Assembly (NCBI RefSeq): GCF_011297335.1
Contig: NZ_JAAOTJ010000013.1
Coordinates: 1-64,000 of the forward strand
Direction: 5' to 3'
DNA length: 64,000 bases
From: Catellatospora methionotrophica
GTDB taxonomy: Bacteria > Actinomycetota > Actinomycetes > Mycobacteriales > Micromonosporaceae
Under the pieces are notes generated by a model, which worked only from the letters and a program-made list of their open reading frames with translations, did not search any database and was not told the origin of the DNA. Below are positions 17,998 to 26,871 of the stretch, piece by piece (the stretch's first letter is position 1; every line of letters begins with the position of its first letter). Both the position numbers and the translations under genes were made by a program.

Positions 17998-18669
17998 ATG
18001 TGGGCGACGCGACAGCGAGACCCGGCCGTGCGGCCCGAGGACGATCCCGTGCCCGCCGCCGTCGAGGAGCTGCCGTACACCGACGCGCCGCGCCGCGCCC
18101 GGCACGGCGCTGACCTCGGGTCGGCCGAGCAGGCGGCGCTCGCCGAGTCCTACGACCGGCAGGTGCGCGGCGGGCGGCGGGCGTACGCCGAGCCCGGCGA
18201 CGGGGGCGAGCCGTGGGACGGCGACCCGGCCGACACGGCGTCCTGGGATGAGCGGGCGGGCAGCGAGCTGACCCGGGCCCGGCTGCTGAGCTTCACGCCG
18301 TACCAGCCCAAGCGGGACCGGCTGTGCACCGACACCGCGTCGCTGCTGCGGCCGCTGGTCCGGGCGGGCATCATCGACACCTGGGCCACCGACCACAGCT
18401 ACCCGGCACACCGGGCGTGGAAGCTGCTGCCGTCCCGGCTGGCGATGCCCCAGCAGCTCCCGCTGGACGGTTACGTCGAACCGGACGGCGGCATCACGCT
18501 GGTCCCGCTGCCCGAGGCCTACGACGAGCCGCCGCTGTGCATGCTCGACTGGGTCATCGACTGGACCGCCGCGGGCCGCCTGGACAGCCGCTGGTGGACC
18601 ACCGCCGTACACGTCACGGCCTCCGCCGGCCTCCCACCCACCGGCACCCTGCGCCCCTTCCGGCCGTGA
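17998..18669 (+). CDS. Hypothetical protein
   Basis: A 223-residue soluble protein with a strong ribosome site (CAGGAGG, 7-base spacing). The N-terminal third is charged and probably disordered (Arg, Glu, Asp, Pro). From about residue 90 it looks folded, with aromatic-rich strands such as TPYQPKRDRLC, WATDHSYPAHRAWKLLP and CMLDWVIDWTAAGRLDSRWW. No family is recognised and no signal or membrane segment is seen. Its TGA is the first base-pair neighbour of the palindrome at 18669. Monocistronic. Confidence 0.7.
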   Translation: MWATRQRDPAVRPEDDPVPAAVEELPYTDAPRRARHGADLGSAEQAALAESYDRQVRGGRRAYAEPGDGGEPWDGDPADTASWDERAGSELTRARLLSFTPYQPKRDRLCTDTASLLRPLVRAGIIDTWATDHSYPAHRAWKLLPSRLAMPQQLPLDGYVEPDGGITLVPLPEAYDEPPLCMLDWVIDWTAAGRLDSRWWTTAVHVTASAGLPPTGTLRPFRP

Positions 18670-18733
18670 TGATCGCCGTTTCGGGTCCGAACCTGGGCTC
18701 TGAGCCGAGGTATCGGCACGAAACGGCGATCAT
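18669..18733. repeat. 65-bp palindrome, family 1 copy 1
   Basis: Perfect 15-bp arms ATGATCGCCGTTTCG (18669-18683) and its complement (18719-18733), followed inward by a weaker stem and a GGCTC-T-GAGCC tip. It fills almost the whole gap between two convergent genes, starting on the last base of one stop codon and ending four bases before the other. It shares its arm core with elements at 39925 and 53417. A bidirectional terminator or a dispersed palindromic repeat is likely. Confidence 0.88.
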
Positions 18734-18737
18734 GGGC

Positions 18738-19634
18738 TCAGTGTGCGGCGGCCACCCACTCCGGTAGCGGTTCGCAGGCCTCCAGCCAGGTGGCGGGGGC
18801 CGCGGCGAGGCCGGTGCGGGCCGCCACGATGCCGCCGACGATGGCGCAGGTCGTGTCGATGTCGCCGCCGACCGAGGCCGTGGTCCAGAGGGCCTCGGGC
18901 AGGTCGTCGAGGTGGCGCGCGGCGCACCACACCGCGTACGGCACGGTGTCCGGCGCGGAGATGCGCAGGCCGCAGCCCACCTCACCGGCGACCCAGGACT
19001 GGTGCCGGTCGAACGGCAGCCGCGCGACCCGGCGCAGCCCGGCGGCGACCTCGCCGTCCGGGGTCCGCGCGAGCACGCCCCCGATCAGCTCACCCGGCGC
19101 GGTCCCGGCGACGGCCAGGGCGGCCGCGACGGCGACCGCGACCGCGCCCGCCACCGCCTCGGGGTGGGCGTGGGTGACCTCGGCCGAGGCACTGGCCTGC
19201 GCCACGACCAGGTCGAGGTCACCGCTGAACCAGGCGCCCAGCGGCGCGACACGCATCGCGGCCCCGTTGCCCCACGAGCCCTGGCCGCCGAACTGCCGCC
19301 CGGTGACCTCGCGCCAGTGCTCACCCTCGAAGATCGCGCGCAGCACCCCGTGCATCGACGGCCCGTAGTTGCGGTACGGGTCGGCGTCGTACGCGTTCGC
19401 GAACGCCGCCGCCAGCTCGTCCTGCCGTACCTCGCCGTGTTCGAGCAGCATGCGGGTCAGGGACAGGGCCATCGCGGTGTCGTCGGTCCACGGCCAGGGC
19501 CCGGAGCGGGCCTGCCGCTCGGAGACCAGCCACGCGAACTTGTCAGCGGGTTGGAAGAACCAGGTCTCGCCGAAGGCGTCACCCAGGGCCAGCCCGCGCA
19601 GCGAGCGCAGCGCCGCGGCGCGGTTCGGAGTCAT
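18738..19634 (-). CDS. ADP-ribosylglycohydrolase (DraG/ARH family)
   Basis: A 298-residue all-helical enzyme from ATG 19634 (an adjacent ATG at 19637 is also possible). The ARH fold is shown by GLALGDAFGE at the N-terminus, the metal-binding TDDTAMALSL segment, NGAAMRVAPLG, and GGDIDTTCAIVGGIVAA near the C-terminus, whose acidic residues bind the Mg2+ pair. Family members remove ADP-ribose from arginine or serine residues or from small molecules. No nitrogenase or DraT partner is nearby, so the substrate is unknown. It ends four bases from the 18669 palindrome. A NADAR gene at 59305 is a second ADP-ribose-handling candidate in the window. Confidence 0.9.
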   Translation of the reverse strand: MTPNRAAALRSLRGLALGDAFGETWFFQPADKFAWLVSERQARSGPWPWTDDTAMALSLTRMLLEHGEVRQDELAAAFANAYDADPYRNYGPSMHGVLRAIFEGEHWREVTGRQFGGQGSWGNGAAMRVAPLGAWFSGDLDLVVAQASASAEVTHAHPEAVAGAVAVAVAAALAVAGTAPGELIGGVLARTPDGEVAAGLRRVARLPFDRHQSWVAGEVGCGLRISAPDTVPYAVWCAARHLDDLPEALWTTASVGGDIDTTCAIVGGIVAARTGLAAAPATWLEACEPLPEWVAAAH

Positions 19635-19740
19635 CATTAGATGATCTCGTGCCCCACAACCGGATTCCGCAGCCCGATGGGCGGAGCGCTGGGCACGGGG
19701 TGGGTTCCGTGTGCGGGGGGTGAAGGGAGATGCTGGTCGG

Positions 19741-20847
19741 GTGGACATGACTCTGAACGACGTCAGCCGCCCCGGTCGCCTGGCCGAGCCTGATGAGGGC
19801 ATCAGTGCCGAGGAGCTGGCGCTGGCCGCCCGCAACCACGGCATGCCGCTGGAGGCTCTGCGCTACGACGTGACCCCGGCTGGACTGCACTACCTGCTGA
19901 TCCACTACGACATCCCGTACGCCGAGGAGGAGTCCTGGCGGATCGCCGTCGACGGGCTGGTGGACCGGCCACTGACGCTGGACCTGGCCGCGCTGCGGGC
20001 GATGCCGTCGCGCACGGTGCGGGTGACGATGGAGTGCGCGGGCAACGGCCGGGCCCGGCTGCTGCCCCGCCCGGTCAGCCAGCCGTGGCTGGTGGAGGCC
20101 GTCGGCACCGCGGAGTGGACGGGCGTGCCGCTACGTGACGTGCTGGCGGCGGCCGGGGTCGACCCGGCCGCGGTCGAGGTGGTGTTCACCGGCGCGGACC
20201 ACGGGGTGGAGCGCGGGGTCGAGCAGGACTACCAGCGCAGCCTGGCGTTGGACGAGGCGCTCGGCGAGGACGTGCTGCTGGCGTACGCGATGAACGGCTC
20301 CTCGCTGCTGCCGCAGCATGGTTTCCCGGTGCGGCTGGTGGTGCCGGGCTGGTACGGCATGGCGCACGTGAAGTGGCTGCGCGGGATCACGCTGACCGAC
20401 CGGCCGTTCGAGGGCTACCAGCAGGCGGTCGCCTACCGGGTGCGGCGCGACGCGGACGACCCGGGCGTGCCGGTGACCCGGATCGCGCCGCGGGCGCTGG
20501 TGGCCCCGCCCGGCTTCCCCGACTTCATGTCCCGCAACCGGGTGGTGCGCCCGGGTCCGGTGCTGGTGGAGGGGCGGGCCTGGTCGGGCCGGGCCCCGGT
20601 GACGTCGGTGGAGGTGAGTGTCGACGGCGGGCAGACCTGGTCGGCCGCCGACCTGGAGCCGGACACGGGTCACCGGTGGGCGTGGCGGCGCTTCACGTAC
20701 GCCTGGGACGCGGTGCCGGGCAGCCACCTGCTGACCGCCCGCGCCGTCGACGCCCTGGGCGGCGAGCAGCCGATCGACCAGGCCTGGAACCGTGGCGGCT
20801 TCGCCAACAACGCGGTGCAGCAGATCCCCGTCGCCTGCCTGCACTGA
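19741..20847 (+). CDS. Sulfite-oxidase-family molybdoenzyme
   Basis: A 368-residue protein from GTG 19741 (ATG 19747 is an alternative). It has the sulfite oxidase fold: a molybdopterin-binding domain (about 55-235) with C99 in TMECAGNGR as the molybdenum ligand, then a C-terminal Ig-like dimerisation domain (about 255-365, VSVDGGQTWSAA). No Tat signal, heme domain or b5 domain is visible, so it is probably cytosolic and unlike animal sulfite oxidase. Bacterial relatives include SorA- and YedY-like enzymes, but the substrate here cannot be assigned. Its divergent neighbour is the ARH gene. A hairpin follows the stop. Confidence 0.9.
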   Translation: MDMTLNDVSRPGRLAEPDEGISAEELALAARNHGMPLEALRYDVTPAGLHYLLIHYDIPYAEEESWRIAVDGLVDRPLTLDLAALRAMPSRTVRVTMECAGNGRARLLPRPVSQPWLVEAVGTAEWTGVPLRDVLAAAGVDPAAVEVVFTGADHGVERGVEQDYQRSLALDEALGEDVLLAYAMNGSSLLPQHGFPVRLVVPGWYGMAHVKWLRGITLTDRPFEGYQQAVAYRVRRDADDPGVPVTRIAPRALVAPPGFPDFMSRNRVVRPGPVLVEGRAWSGRAPVTSVEVSVDGGQTWSAADLEPDTGHRWAWRRFTYAWDAVPGSHLLTARAVDALGGEQPIDQAWNRGGFANNAVQQIPVACLH

Positions 20848-20861
20848 CCCTGCGACGAAGC

Positions 20862-20903
20862 AAGGGCGCCTTCTACAACGCCTGGCGTCAAGAGGGCGCC
20901 CTT
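20862..20903 (+). terminator. Hairpin after molybdoenzyme gene
   Basis: Arms AAGGGCGCCTTCT and AGAGGGCGCCCTT pair over 13 positions with one G-U, beginning about 15 bases after the stop codon. Such AAGGGCGCC-type hairpins are frequent at gene ends in Micromonosporaceae-like genomes (from memory, not checked). No U-run. Confidence 0.6.
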
Positions 20904-20986
20904 CCTGCGAAATAGGTTGTTTCGCTGCTGGTGGGGGGTGGCGGGGCCGACACTGTTCGTGGATACGCCGATGGGAGGGGTTGTCT

Positions 20987-21247
20987 GTGGGCACGTGTGA
21001 GGTTTGCAAGAACGACTACTGGCTGTCGTTCGAGGTGCACACCGCGGGGGGTGCGGTGCACGTCTTCGACTCGTTCGAGTGCGCGGTGCACCTGCTCGCG
21101 CCGGTGTGTGAGCACTGCGCCTGCAAGATCATCGGGCACGGGGTCGAGGTGTCGGGGCACTTCTACTGCTGCGCGCACTGCGCCCGGTCGGCCGACGCGC
21201 GGGAGGGCTTCAAGATCCGGGACGCGGTGGGCGTGCATCCCGGCTAG
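20987..21247 (+). CDS. Small Cys-rich probable zinc-binding protein
   Basis: An 86-residue protein from GTG 20987, preceded by GGGAGGGG at 6 bases. Cys/His pairs (CEVC, FECAVH, CEHCAC, CCAHCAR) indicate one or two zinc ribbons or knuckles. Homologues in actinomycetes are annotated as hypothetical or metallothionein-like proteins. It has no DNA-binding helix or signal peptide. A hairpin with a U-run follows. Role unknown; metal storage or an adaptor role is possible. Confidence 0.75.
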   Translation: MGTCEVCKNDYWLSFEVHTAGGAVHVFDSFECAVHLLAPVCEHCACKIIGHGVEVSGHFYCCAHCARSADAREGFKIRDAVGVHPG

Positions 21248-21267
21248 GTCCGTGGTCCATGATCGTG

Positions 21268-21311
21268 AGCTCCGTTCTCGCCCGAAATATCGGCGCGAGC
21301 GGAGCTTTTTC
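21268..21311 (+). terminator. Intrinsic terminator with U-run
   Basis: AGCTCCG (21268-21274) pairs with CGGAGCT (21300-21306) and continues inward through CTCGC/GCGAG and CCGA/TCGG with a two-base bulge. It is followed at once by TTTTT. It is one of the few classical U-tailed terminators in this window and ends the small zinc-protein gene. Confidence 0.8.
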
Positions 21312-21493
21312 CTTAAAACGGTATGAACTCGGGCGTTCAGTACCGCCGAATGGCGGATGTTTCGGGGTGGCCGGGTGCCGGATCGTGGAGGACACGGAAG
21401 CACCGTCGCCTCCCGGCCGCGAGAGCGGGTCGATCGGCGGCGGGTGCGCCCGCACCGGATCTTGACCGACGAGCCGCAGCTGGGAGATCGAGC

Positions 21494-21697
21494 ATGTACG
21501 TCACCGCGGACCACGCGCTGTGCCTGATCGACCAGGCCCTGTCCACCGGCCGCGACGCCGGCTCGCTGCGCGCGGCGATCCGGGAGGCGTTCGCCAGCAA
21601 CGCGCCCGTCGAACACATCGCCACCCGTGCCCGCACCTCCATCCATGACGTGATCACCGTCGTCAACGAGATGTACGCCGGACGCGCGGACCACTGA
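21494..21697 (+). CDS. Small hypothetical helical protein
   Basis: A 67-residue protein from ATG 21494, with GGGAG eight bases upstream. It is largely helical (YVTADHALCLIDQALSTG..., PVEHIATRARTSIHDVITVV), with a turn that could be a helix-turn-helix but no clear family. Codon use fits real coding. It is divergent from nothing and sits before the LAL regulator gene with a 130-base gap. Confidence 0.55.
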   Translation: MYVTADHALCLIDQALSTGRDAGSLRAAIREAFASNAPVEHIATRARTSIHDVITVVNEMYAGRADH

Positions 21698-21828
21698 CGT
21701 TCCTCGCACCCATCCCACCCCATCCCGGACACGGTGTGTCCCTGTCCCGCCCCCGCGGGAGAGCAGGGACGCCCCACGTTCGGCCCCATGGCGCCGCCTG
21801 GGACCTGCCTGAAGACTAGGCTTGTCCC

Positions 21829-24657
21829 ATGGCGGCGCCTGTTTTCGTGGGCCGCGATCCCGAGGTCGGGCGCCTGCGCGCGATGGCCCGGGCGGCGGCC
21901 GCCGGAGCCGGTGCCGCCGTCCTCGTCGAGGGCGAACCCGGCATCGGCAAGACCAGCCTGCTCGACGCGGCCGCCGAGGAGTGCGGGCGGCTGGGCATGC
22001 GGGTCTGCCGCGGCGCGGCCGAGGACCTCGAACAGCGGCTGCCCTTCTCCGCCATCGGCGCGTGCCTCGGCCTGCTGGTCGTCACCGCCGACCCGGCTCA
22101 GGCCAAAGTCGCCCGGCTGCTGCGCGGCGAGGGCGCGCTGGCGCTGACCGTGGCCGCGGCCAACCACCAGCTCGCGGTCACCGAGGCGATCCTCGACCTG
22201 GTCGACGCCTGGTGCGCGGCGGGACCCGTGGCCGTGCTCGTCGACGACGTGCAGTGGGCCGACCCGGCCAGCCTGGTGGTGCTGCACCGGCTGGGCCGTG
22301 GCATCGAGGAGTACCCGCTGCTGGTGGCGGTGGCCGCCCGGCCCACCGGCCGGGCCGAGGCCGCCGGGCTGCTGCGCAGCCTGCGCTCGCGCGGGGCGGA
22401 CCTGGTCGAGCTGACCGCCCTGCCGGACGACGCGGTGACCGCGCTGGTCACCGAGCGGCTGGGCGCACCACCCGGCCCACGGTTGGCCCGGCTGGCCGAC
22501 GGCGCGGGCGGGCACCCGTTCTACCTCACCGAGCTGCTGGCCGCGCTGCAACGGGAGGGCCGGATCCGGGTGACCGGCGGCAGCGCCGAGCTGACCCCGG
22601 GCGTGGACGGTGCGGGGATGCCGCGCTCGCTGCTGGACATGGTCGTGCGGCGGCTGGCCTTCCTGCCCCGCAAGGAGCGCGAGACGCTGCGGCAGGCCGC
22701 CGTGCTGGGCCGCGCCATCGACGTGCCCGAACTGGCGGCGGTGCTGGACATGCCGGTGATGGCGCTGTCGGAGGTGATGTTCGCGGCGCTGGACGCCGGG
22801 GTGGTCGTCGACGCCGGGCCGCACCTGGAGTTCCGCCACGCGCTGATCCGCCAGGCGCTCAGCGACGGCGTACCCGAGCAGATGCGCACCGCCCTGCACC
22901 TGCGCGCCGGGCAGGTGCTCACCGCGTCCGGAGCCCCGGTGGAGCGGGTCGCCGAACACCTGGTCGCGGGCACCACCCTGGACGCCGCGACGCTGGACTG
23001 GCTGGTGTCCTCGGCCGACGAGCTGATCACCCGCGCGCCGGGCGCGGCCGTGCGGCTGCTGCGCCGGGCGCTGGCGGCGGTCGCCGACGACCGCGCCGCC
23101 GAGCTGCGGTTCCACCTGGTGCGGGCGCTGATCTGGGAGAGCAGCCTGCCCGAGGCGGAGTGGGAGGCCCGCGAGGCGATCGGCCGCGACCCGGACCCGC
23201 AGCGGCGCGGCGCCCTCTACTGGCTGCTGATGGACGCGCTGTTCCGGCAGGGGCGGCAGGCCGAGGCGGTGCAGGTCGCGACGGTGGCGCTGGCCGCCGC
23301 CGACCTGCCGGCGGCCGACGTCGGGCGCTTCCACGGGTTCTGCGCCAAGTGCCGGTTCTTCCTGCGCCAGCACGAGGCCGCGGCGTCGGCGGCCGCGCTG
23401 GCGATCGAGCACGGCACCCGGGCCGATGACGGGTACGCGGTGGGGCTGGGCAGGCTGGTGCAGGGTGGGCTGCGGTTCGTCGAGGGCGACGTGGTGCGCG
23501 GCCTGGCGCTGAGCGAGCAGGCCATCGCCGACCTGGGCCACAGCGTGCTGCCCGACATGCCCGCGGGCCAGTCCGTGCTGCGCGGCTACTGCCTGCTGCA
23601 ACTCGACCGGCTCGACGAGGCCGAGCGGGTGCTGGCCGACGCGCTGGAGAGCAACCAGCGCTACGGCGGGCCGTACCTGACGCTGGTCCACGCGCTGCGT
23701 GCGCAGCTGCGCTTCCTCACCGGGGCCTGGGACGACGCGCGCGCCGAGATCGAGGCGGGGCTGGAGTATCCCGATCCGCTGGGCGACGAGCCGTGGCTGC
23801 GCGGCCTGGGCAGGCTCATCGCGATCCACCGCGGCGAGCCGCAGCCCGGGGCCACCATCGTGGCGCAGGGGCAGGGCGGCTCCGCCGAGGCGCAGTACGT
23901 CTACCTCGACACCTGGGCGCGGGTGCTGCAGGAGGAGCCCGCGCGGGCGAAGCACAGCCTGGACCTGCTCTACCCGTTCTGGGAACACGCCTCCGCGCTG
24001 GAACACCTGCCGCACCGGGTGATGTACCACCTCTGCCCCGACCTGGCCCGGCTGGCCGCCACGGCGGGGGACCGGGAGCGCGCCGCGGCGCTGGTCGCCA
24101 AGACCGAGGAGCTGGCCGCCGCGCAGCCCGCGCTGAGCCTGACGGCGACCGCGCTGCTGTGCCGGGGCCTCGCCGAGGATGACGCCGACCTGCTGCTGTC
24201 GGCCGCCGCGTCCTACCGCGACTGCGGCTGGCGGCTGTACCAGGCTCAGGCCGACGAGGACGCCGCGGTGGCCCTGGCCGCGCGGGGCGACCTCGACCTG
24301 GCGCGGGCGGCGCTGACCCGGGCACTGGACCTCTATACCGCGATGGACGCCAGCCGCGACATCTTCCGCGCCGACGCGCGGCTGCGCCGCCTGGGCGTAC
24401 GCCGTGGCCGCCAGGGCCCGCGCAAGCGCCCCAAGCACGGCTGGGACGCGCTCACCCAGACCGAGCACCGGGTCGCGCTGCTGGTCGCCTCGGGCATGTC
24501 CAACCCCGACATCGCGGCGCGGCTGTTCCTGTCCCGGCGCACCGTGCAGTCACACGTGTCGAGCATCCTCGCCAAACTCGGCGTCCACTCCCGCGTCGAG
24601 CTCGCCGTCAGCGCCCACCAGCGCACCGGCCCGGCTTCAGGACCAGCGCAGGCGTAG
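21829..24657 (+). CDS. LAL-type LuxR transcriptional regulator
   Basis: A 942-residue large ATP-binding regulator of the LuxR family. An AAA ATPase lies at about 5-260, with Walker A GEPGIGKTS (35-43) and Walker B VAVLVDDVQWAD. A long TPR-like helical region follows, and a C-terminal LuxR HTH (about 875-935: LTQTEHRVALLVASG..., PDIAARLFLSRRTVQSHVSSILAKLGV). LAL proteins bind an inducer and ATP and activate target operons, often catabolic or antibiotic genes. The target is unknown; the convergent P450 gene is adjacent. The two genes overlap tail to tail by 21 bases, so their transcripts must be partly complementary. Confidence 0.92.
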   Translation: MAAPVFVGRDPEVGRLRAMARAAAAGAGAAVLVEGEPGIGKTSLLDAAAEECGRLGMRVCRGAAEDLEQRLPFSAIGACLGLLVVTADPAQAKVARLLRGEGALALTVAAANHQLAVTEAILDLVDAWCAAGPVAVLVDDVQWADPASLVVLHRLGRGIEEYPLLVAVAARPTGRAEAAGLLRSLRSRGADLVELTALPDDAVTALVTERLGAPPGPRLARLADGAGGHPFYLTELLAALQREGRIRVTGGSAELTPGVDGAGMPRSLLDMVVRRLAFLPRKERETLRQAAVLGRAIDVPELAAVLDMPVMALSEVMFAALDAGVVVDAGPHLEFRHALIRQALSDGVPEQMRTALHLRAGQVLTASGAPVERVAEHLVAGTTLDAATLDWLVSSADELITRAPGAAVRLLRRALAAVADDRAAELRFHLVRALIWESSLPEAEWEAREAIGRDPDPQRRGALYWLLMDALFRQGRQAEAVQVATVALAAADLPAADVGRFHGFCAKCRFFLRQHEAAASAAALAIEHGTRADDGYAVGLGRLVQGGLRFVEGDVVRGLALSEQAIADLGHSVLPDMPAGQSVLRGYCLLQLDRLDEAERVLADALESNQRYGGPYLTLVHALRAQLRFLTGAWDDARAEIEAGLEYPDPLGDEPWLRGLGRLIAIHRGEPQPGATIVAQGQGGSAEAQYVYLDTWARVLQEEPARAKHSLDLLYPFWEHASALEHLPHRVMYHLCPDLARLAATAGDRERAAALVAKTEELAAAQPALSLTATALLCRGLAEDDADLLLSAAASYRDCGWRLYQAQADEDAAVALAARGDLDLARAALTRALDLYTAMDASRDIFRADARLRRLGVRRGRQGPRKRPKHGWDALTQTEHRVALLVASGMSNPDIAARLFLSRRTVQSHVSSILAKLGVHSRVELAVSAHQRTGPASGPAQA

Positions 24658-25848
24658 GGGCAGGACGCGGGCCCCGGTCATGATGCGCGGGTCGTAGAGT
24701 TCCACGCCGTCGTCGACGGCCAGGTCGGGGCAGCGCCGCAGCAGGGTCTGCACGGCGATGCGGCCTTCGAGGCGGGCCAGCGGCGCGCCGATGCAGAAGT
24801 GGATGCCGTGGCCGAAGCTCAGGTGCGGGTTCGGCGTACGCGTGAGGTCGAAGGTGTCCGGCTCGGCGAACTGGGCGGCGTCCCGGTTGGCCGAGGCGAC
24901 CCACAGCATCAGCACCTTGCCCGCGGGCACCTGCCGGTCGCCGACCTGGGTGTCGGTGGTGGTGAGCCGGGCCAGCCGGGGGAACGGCGAGCGGTAGCGC
25001 AGCACCTCCTCCAGCGCGGCCGGGATGCGCTCGGGGTCGGCGCGCAGTGCCGCGGCGGCACCGGGGTTGGCGTCCAGGCAGAGCAAAGTGTTGGTGAGCA
25101 GCGTGGTGGTGGTGATGTGCCCGGCGATGAGCAGCACGCCGAGGAAGCCGACGATCTCCTCGTCGGTGAGGCGTGCGCCGTCGACCTCGGCTTCGATCAG
25201 CGCGTTGGTGAGGTCGTCGGCGGGAGACGCGCGGCGCTGCCGGATGTGCGCCAGCAGGTAGTCGATCATGCCGCGCAGCCGGGCTCCGGCCTGCTGCATC
25301 GTCTTCTCGTCCGGGATCACGGTCTCCGGCACCTGCGCGCTGAGCAGTCCGTCGGCCCAGCGGCGGAAGGTGTCGCGGTCAGCGGCGGGCACGCCGATGA
25401 GTTCGGCGATCACGGTGACCGGCAGCGGGTAGGCCAGCGCCTGCACCAGGTCGGCGCGGTCCTGCCCGGCCACCTGGTCGAGCAGCTCGTTGGTGATCGT
25501 CTCGATGCGCGGGGCCAGCCCGGCGACGACGCGCGGGGTGAACGCCCTGCTCACGATGCGGCGCATCGTGGTGTGCTGGGGCGGGTCCATGCGTACGAAG
25601 TTGCCCCGGCTGAACAGGTCGACCTCCTCCTGCGGCGGGACCAGCCCGGTCAGGTCGGAGGAGAAGACCGCGGGGTCGGACAGCACCCTGGCGATGTCGG
25701 CGTACCGGAAGACGTGGTAGGCGCCGTAGCGCTCGTCCCAGCTGACCGGGTCGTCCTCGCGCATCCGCGCGTACCAGTCGAGAACGTCGTCCCATCGTCC
25801 GGGCACCTCGGCGAAGCCCGTGCTCCTGTCGACCGCCACCACAGCCAT
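24637..25848 (-). CDS. Cytochrome P450 (CYP107-like)
   Basis: A soluble bacterial P450 of about 403 residues. Numbered from GTG 25851, the ExxR pair is E282/R285 and the heme ligand is C353 in FGHGIHFCIG. The I-helix motif is AGHITT (243-248): the Thr pair is kept but the usual acidic residue before it is Ile, a variation also seen in some CYP107-type biosynthetic P450s. Substrate is unknown. The start is uncertain: GGGGAG lies only two bases before ATG 25848 but eight before GTG 25842, so 25842 may be used. No ferredoxin or reductase gene is adjacent; electrons must come from elsewhere. Confidence 0.92.
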   Translation of the reverse strand: MAVVAVDRSTGFAEVPGRWDDVLDWYARMREDDPVSWDERYGAYHVFRYADIARVLSDPAVFSSDLTGLVPPQEEVDLFSRGNFVRMDPPQHTTMRRIVSRAFTPRVVAGLAPRIETITNELLDQVAGQDRADLVQALAYPLPVTVIAELIGVPAADRDTFRRWADGLLSAQVPETVIPDEKTMQQAGARLRGMIDYLLAHIRQRRASPADDLTNALIEAEVDGARLTDEEIVGFLGVLLIAGHITTTTLLTNTLLCLDANPGAAAALRADPERIPAALEEVLRYRSPFPRLARLTTTDTQVGDRQVPAGKVLMLWVASANRDAAQFAEPDTFDLTRTPNPHLSFGHGIHFCIGAPLARLEGRIAVQTLLRRCPDLAVDDGVELYDPRIMTGARVLPLRLRWS

Positions 25849-25851
25849 CAC

Positions 25852-26277
25852 TCCCCGTCGATAACTTTGTCATCTTAGCGGGGTATCACGGGTGATTTGA
25901 CGGATTTTACTATCCAGGCTGGTTGGTCCGGTTTCCGCATGCTTTTCGTCGGCGGTGGGGCGGTGTGCCAGGCCGTCCGGTGCCGTCACATTAACGACTC
26001 GGGGAACCAGGCTTACCATTTGTGTCGGTCGATTTATAACGGGCTGCTGGCAGGTGGATTGCGTACACGCATACGGGCCGTGGAGATCGGAACGATCGTG
26101 AGTCGTAAATGGAAGATCCGATGACAAACACTGTCCGTGTGGTCATTCCTCACCCCTTGTTATATCGGCGGAGTTCATCGTACGATCGGCCGTCTGGCAC
26201 GGGGGGGTCCGGTTGTCAGGCAACAACTTCTGGCAGGTGAAGGACTCAGCGAGGCTCGTCGTGGACGAGGGGGGCGC
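25852..26277. other. AT-rich intergenic region before the Tad locus
   Basis: About 425 bases without a convincing gene, clearly lower in GC than the flanks. It must hold the P450 promoter (minus strand) and the promoter for the Tad genes. I see no canonical -35/-10 pair, hairpin or known riboswitch core. A GGGGAACCAGGC stretch near 26000 recalls part of the ydaO c-di-AMP riboswitch but lacks the other conserved parts. Confidence 0.5.
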
Positions 26278-26871
26278 ATGATTCCGTACAGCCGAAGAGG
26301 ACGGTCGGCCGCCGCCGTGGCCCTGTCGGCCGCTGTCTCTTGTCTGGCGCTCGCCGCGTGCTCGGCCGAGGTGCCGCAGCCCGCGGCGCTGCCGACGCAC
26401 GCTGTGACCAAGCCGTCTCCGGGACCGGCGCTCAGCGGCGACCAGCAGCGCACCGTCGACACCGCCTGGACGTCCTTCGAGAAGCTCAACGGCATCTACC
26501 TCAAAGCGGTCCAGACCGGCAGGTACGACTGGAACAAGGACGCCACCCGCCGCCCGCTCTACCGGTACGCCGGTGGCCGCTACATGGCCCTGCTGGAGCG
26601 CGACCTCGGGCTGCTGTCCGAGCAGGGCCTGATACGCACCGGAACACCCACCGTCACGCTGCGCCGGGTCGTCTCGGTCAGCGCCACCTCGATCGTCGTG
26701 GAGGCCTGCGTGGACGACGCCGGCACGGACACCGTCAACAAGAAGACCCGCAAATCCGTCGCGGCCCCGGGGCAGAACAAGCGCTACCCGGTGACCCTGC
26801 GCGCCGGGCTCTACCCCGACAGCGTCTGGCGCTGGGTGGACTCGCACACCGACCGGGCGGCGTCATGCTGA
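26278..26871 (+). CDS. Lipoprotein at head of Tad locus
   Basis: A 197-residue protein from ATG 26278, preceded by GAGGGGGGC. A signal peptide ends in the lipobox LAAC (Cys at about residue 28), so it is probably a membrane-attached lipoprotein. The mature part (about 45-197) has a DQQRTVDTAWTSFEKLNGIYLKAV helix and a beta-rich end (VTLRRVVSVSATSIVVEACVDD), resembling small SnoaL/NTF2-like lipoproteins of actinomycete Tad loci. Its stop overlaps the next gene by seven bases. The role is inferred only from position at the head of the pilus operon. Confidence 0.75.
   Translation: MIPYSRRGRSAAAVALSAAVSCLALAACSAEVPQPAALPTHAVTKPSPGPALSGDQQRTVDTAWTSFEKLNGIYLKAVQTGRYDWNKDATRRPLYRYAGGRYMALLERDLGLLSEQGLIRTGTPTVTLRRVVSVSATSIVVEACVDDAGTDTVNKKTRKSVAAPGQNKRYPVTLRAGLYPDSVWRWVDSHTDRAASC

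Noticed and set aside
21337-24468. Minus-strand frame of 1043 codons opposite the LAL gene
   Set aside because: Shadow frame with Gln/Arg/His bias; the plus strand carries a full AAA-LuxR protein.
25990-26060. Possible ydaO c-di-AMP riboswitch before the Tad locus
   Set aside because: Only a GGGGAACC-like core is present; the paired GGGGTGAA-type element and stems are missing.
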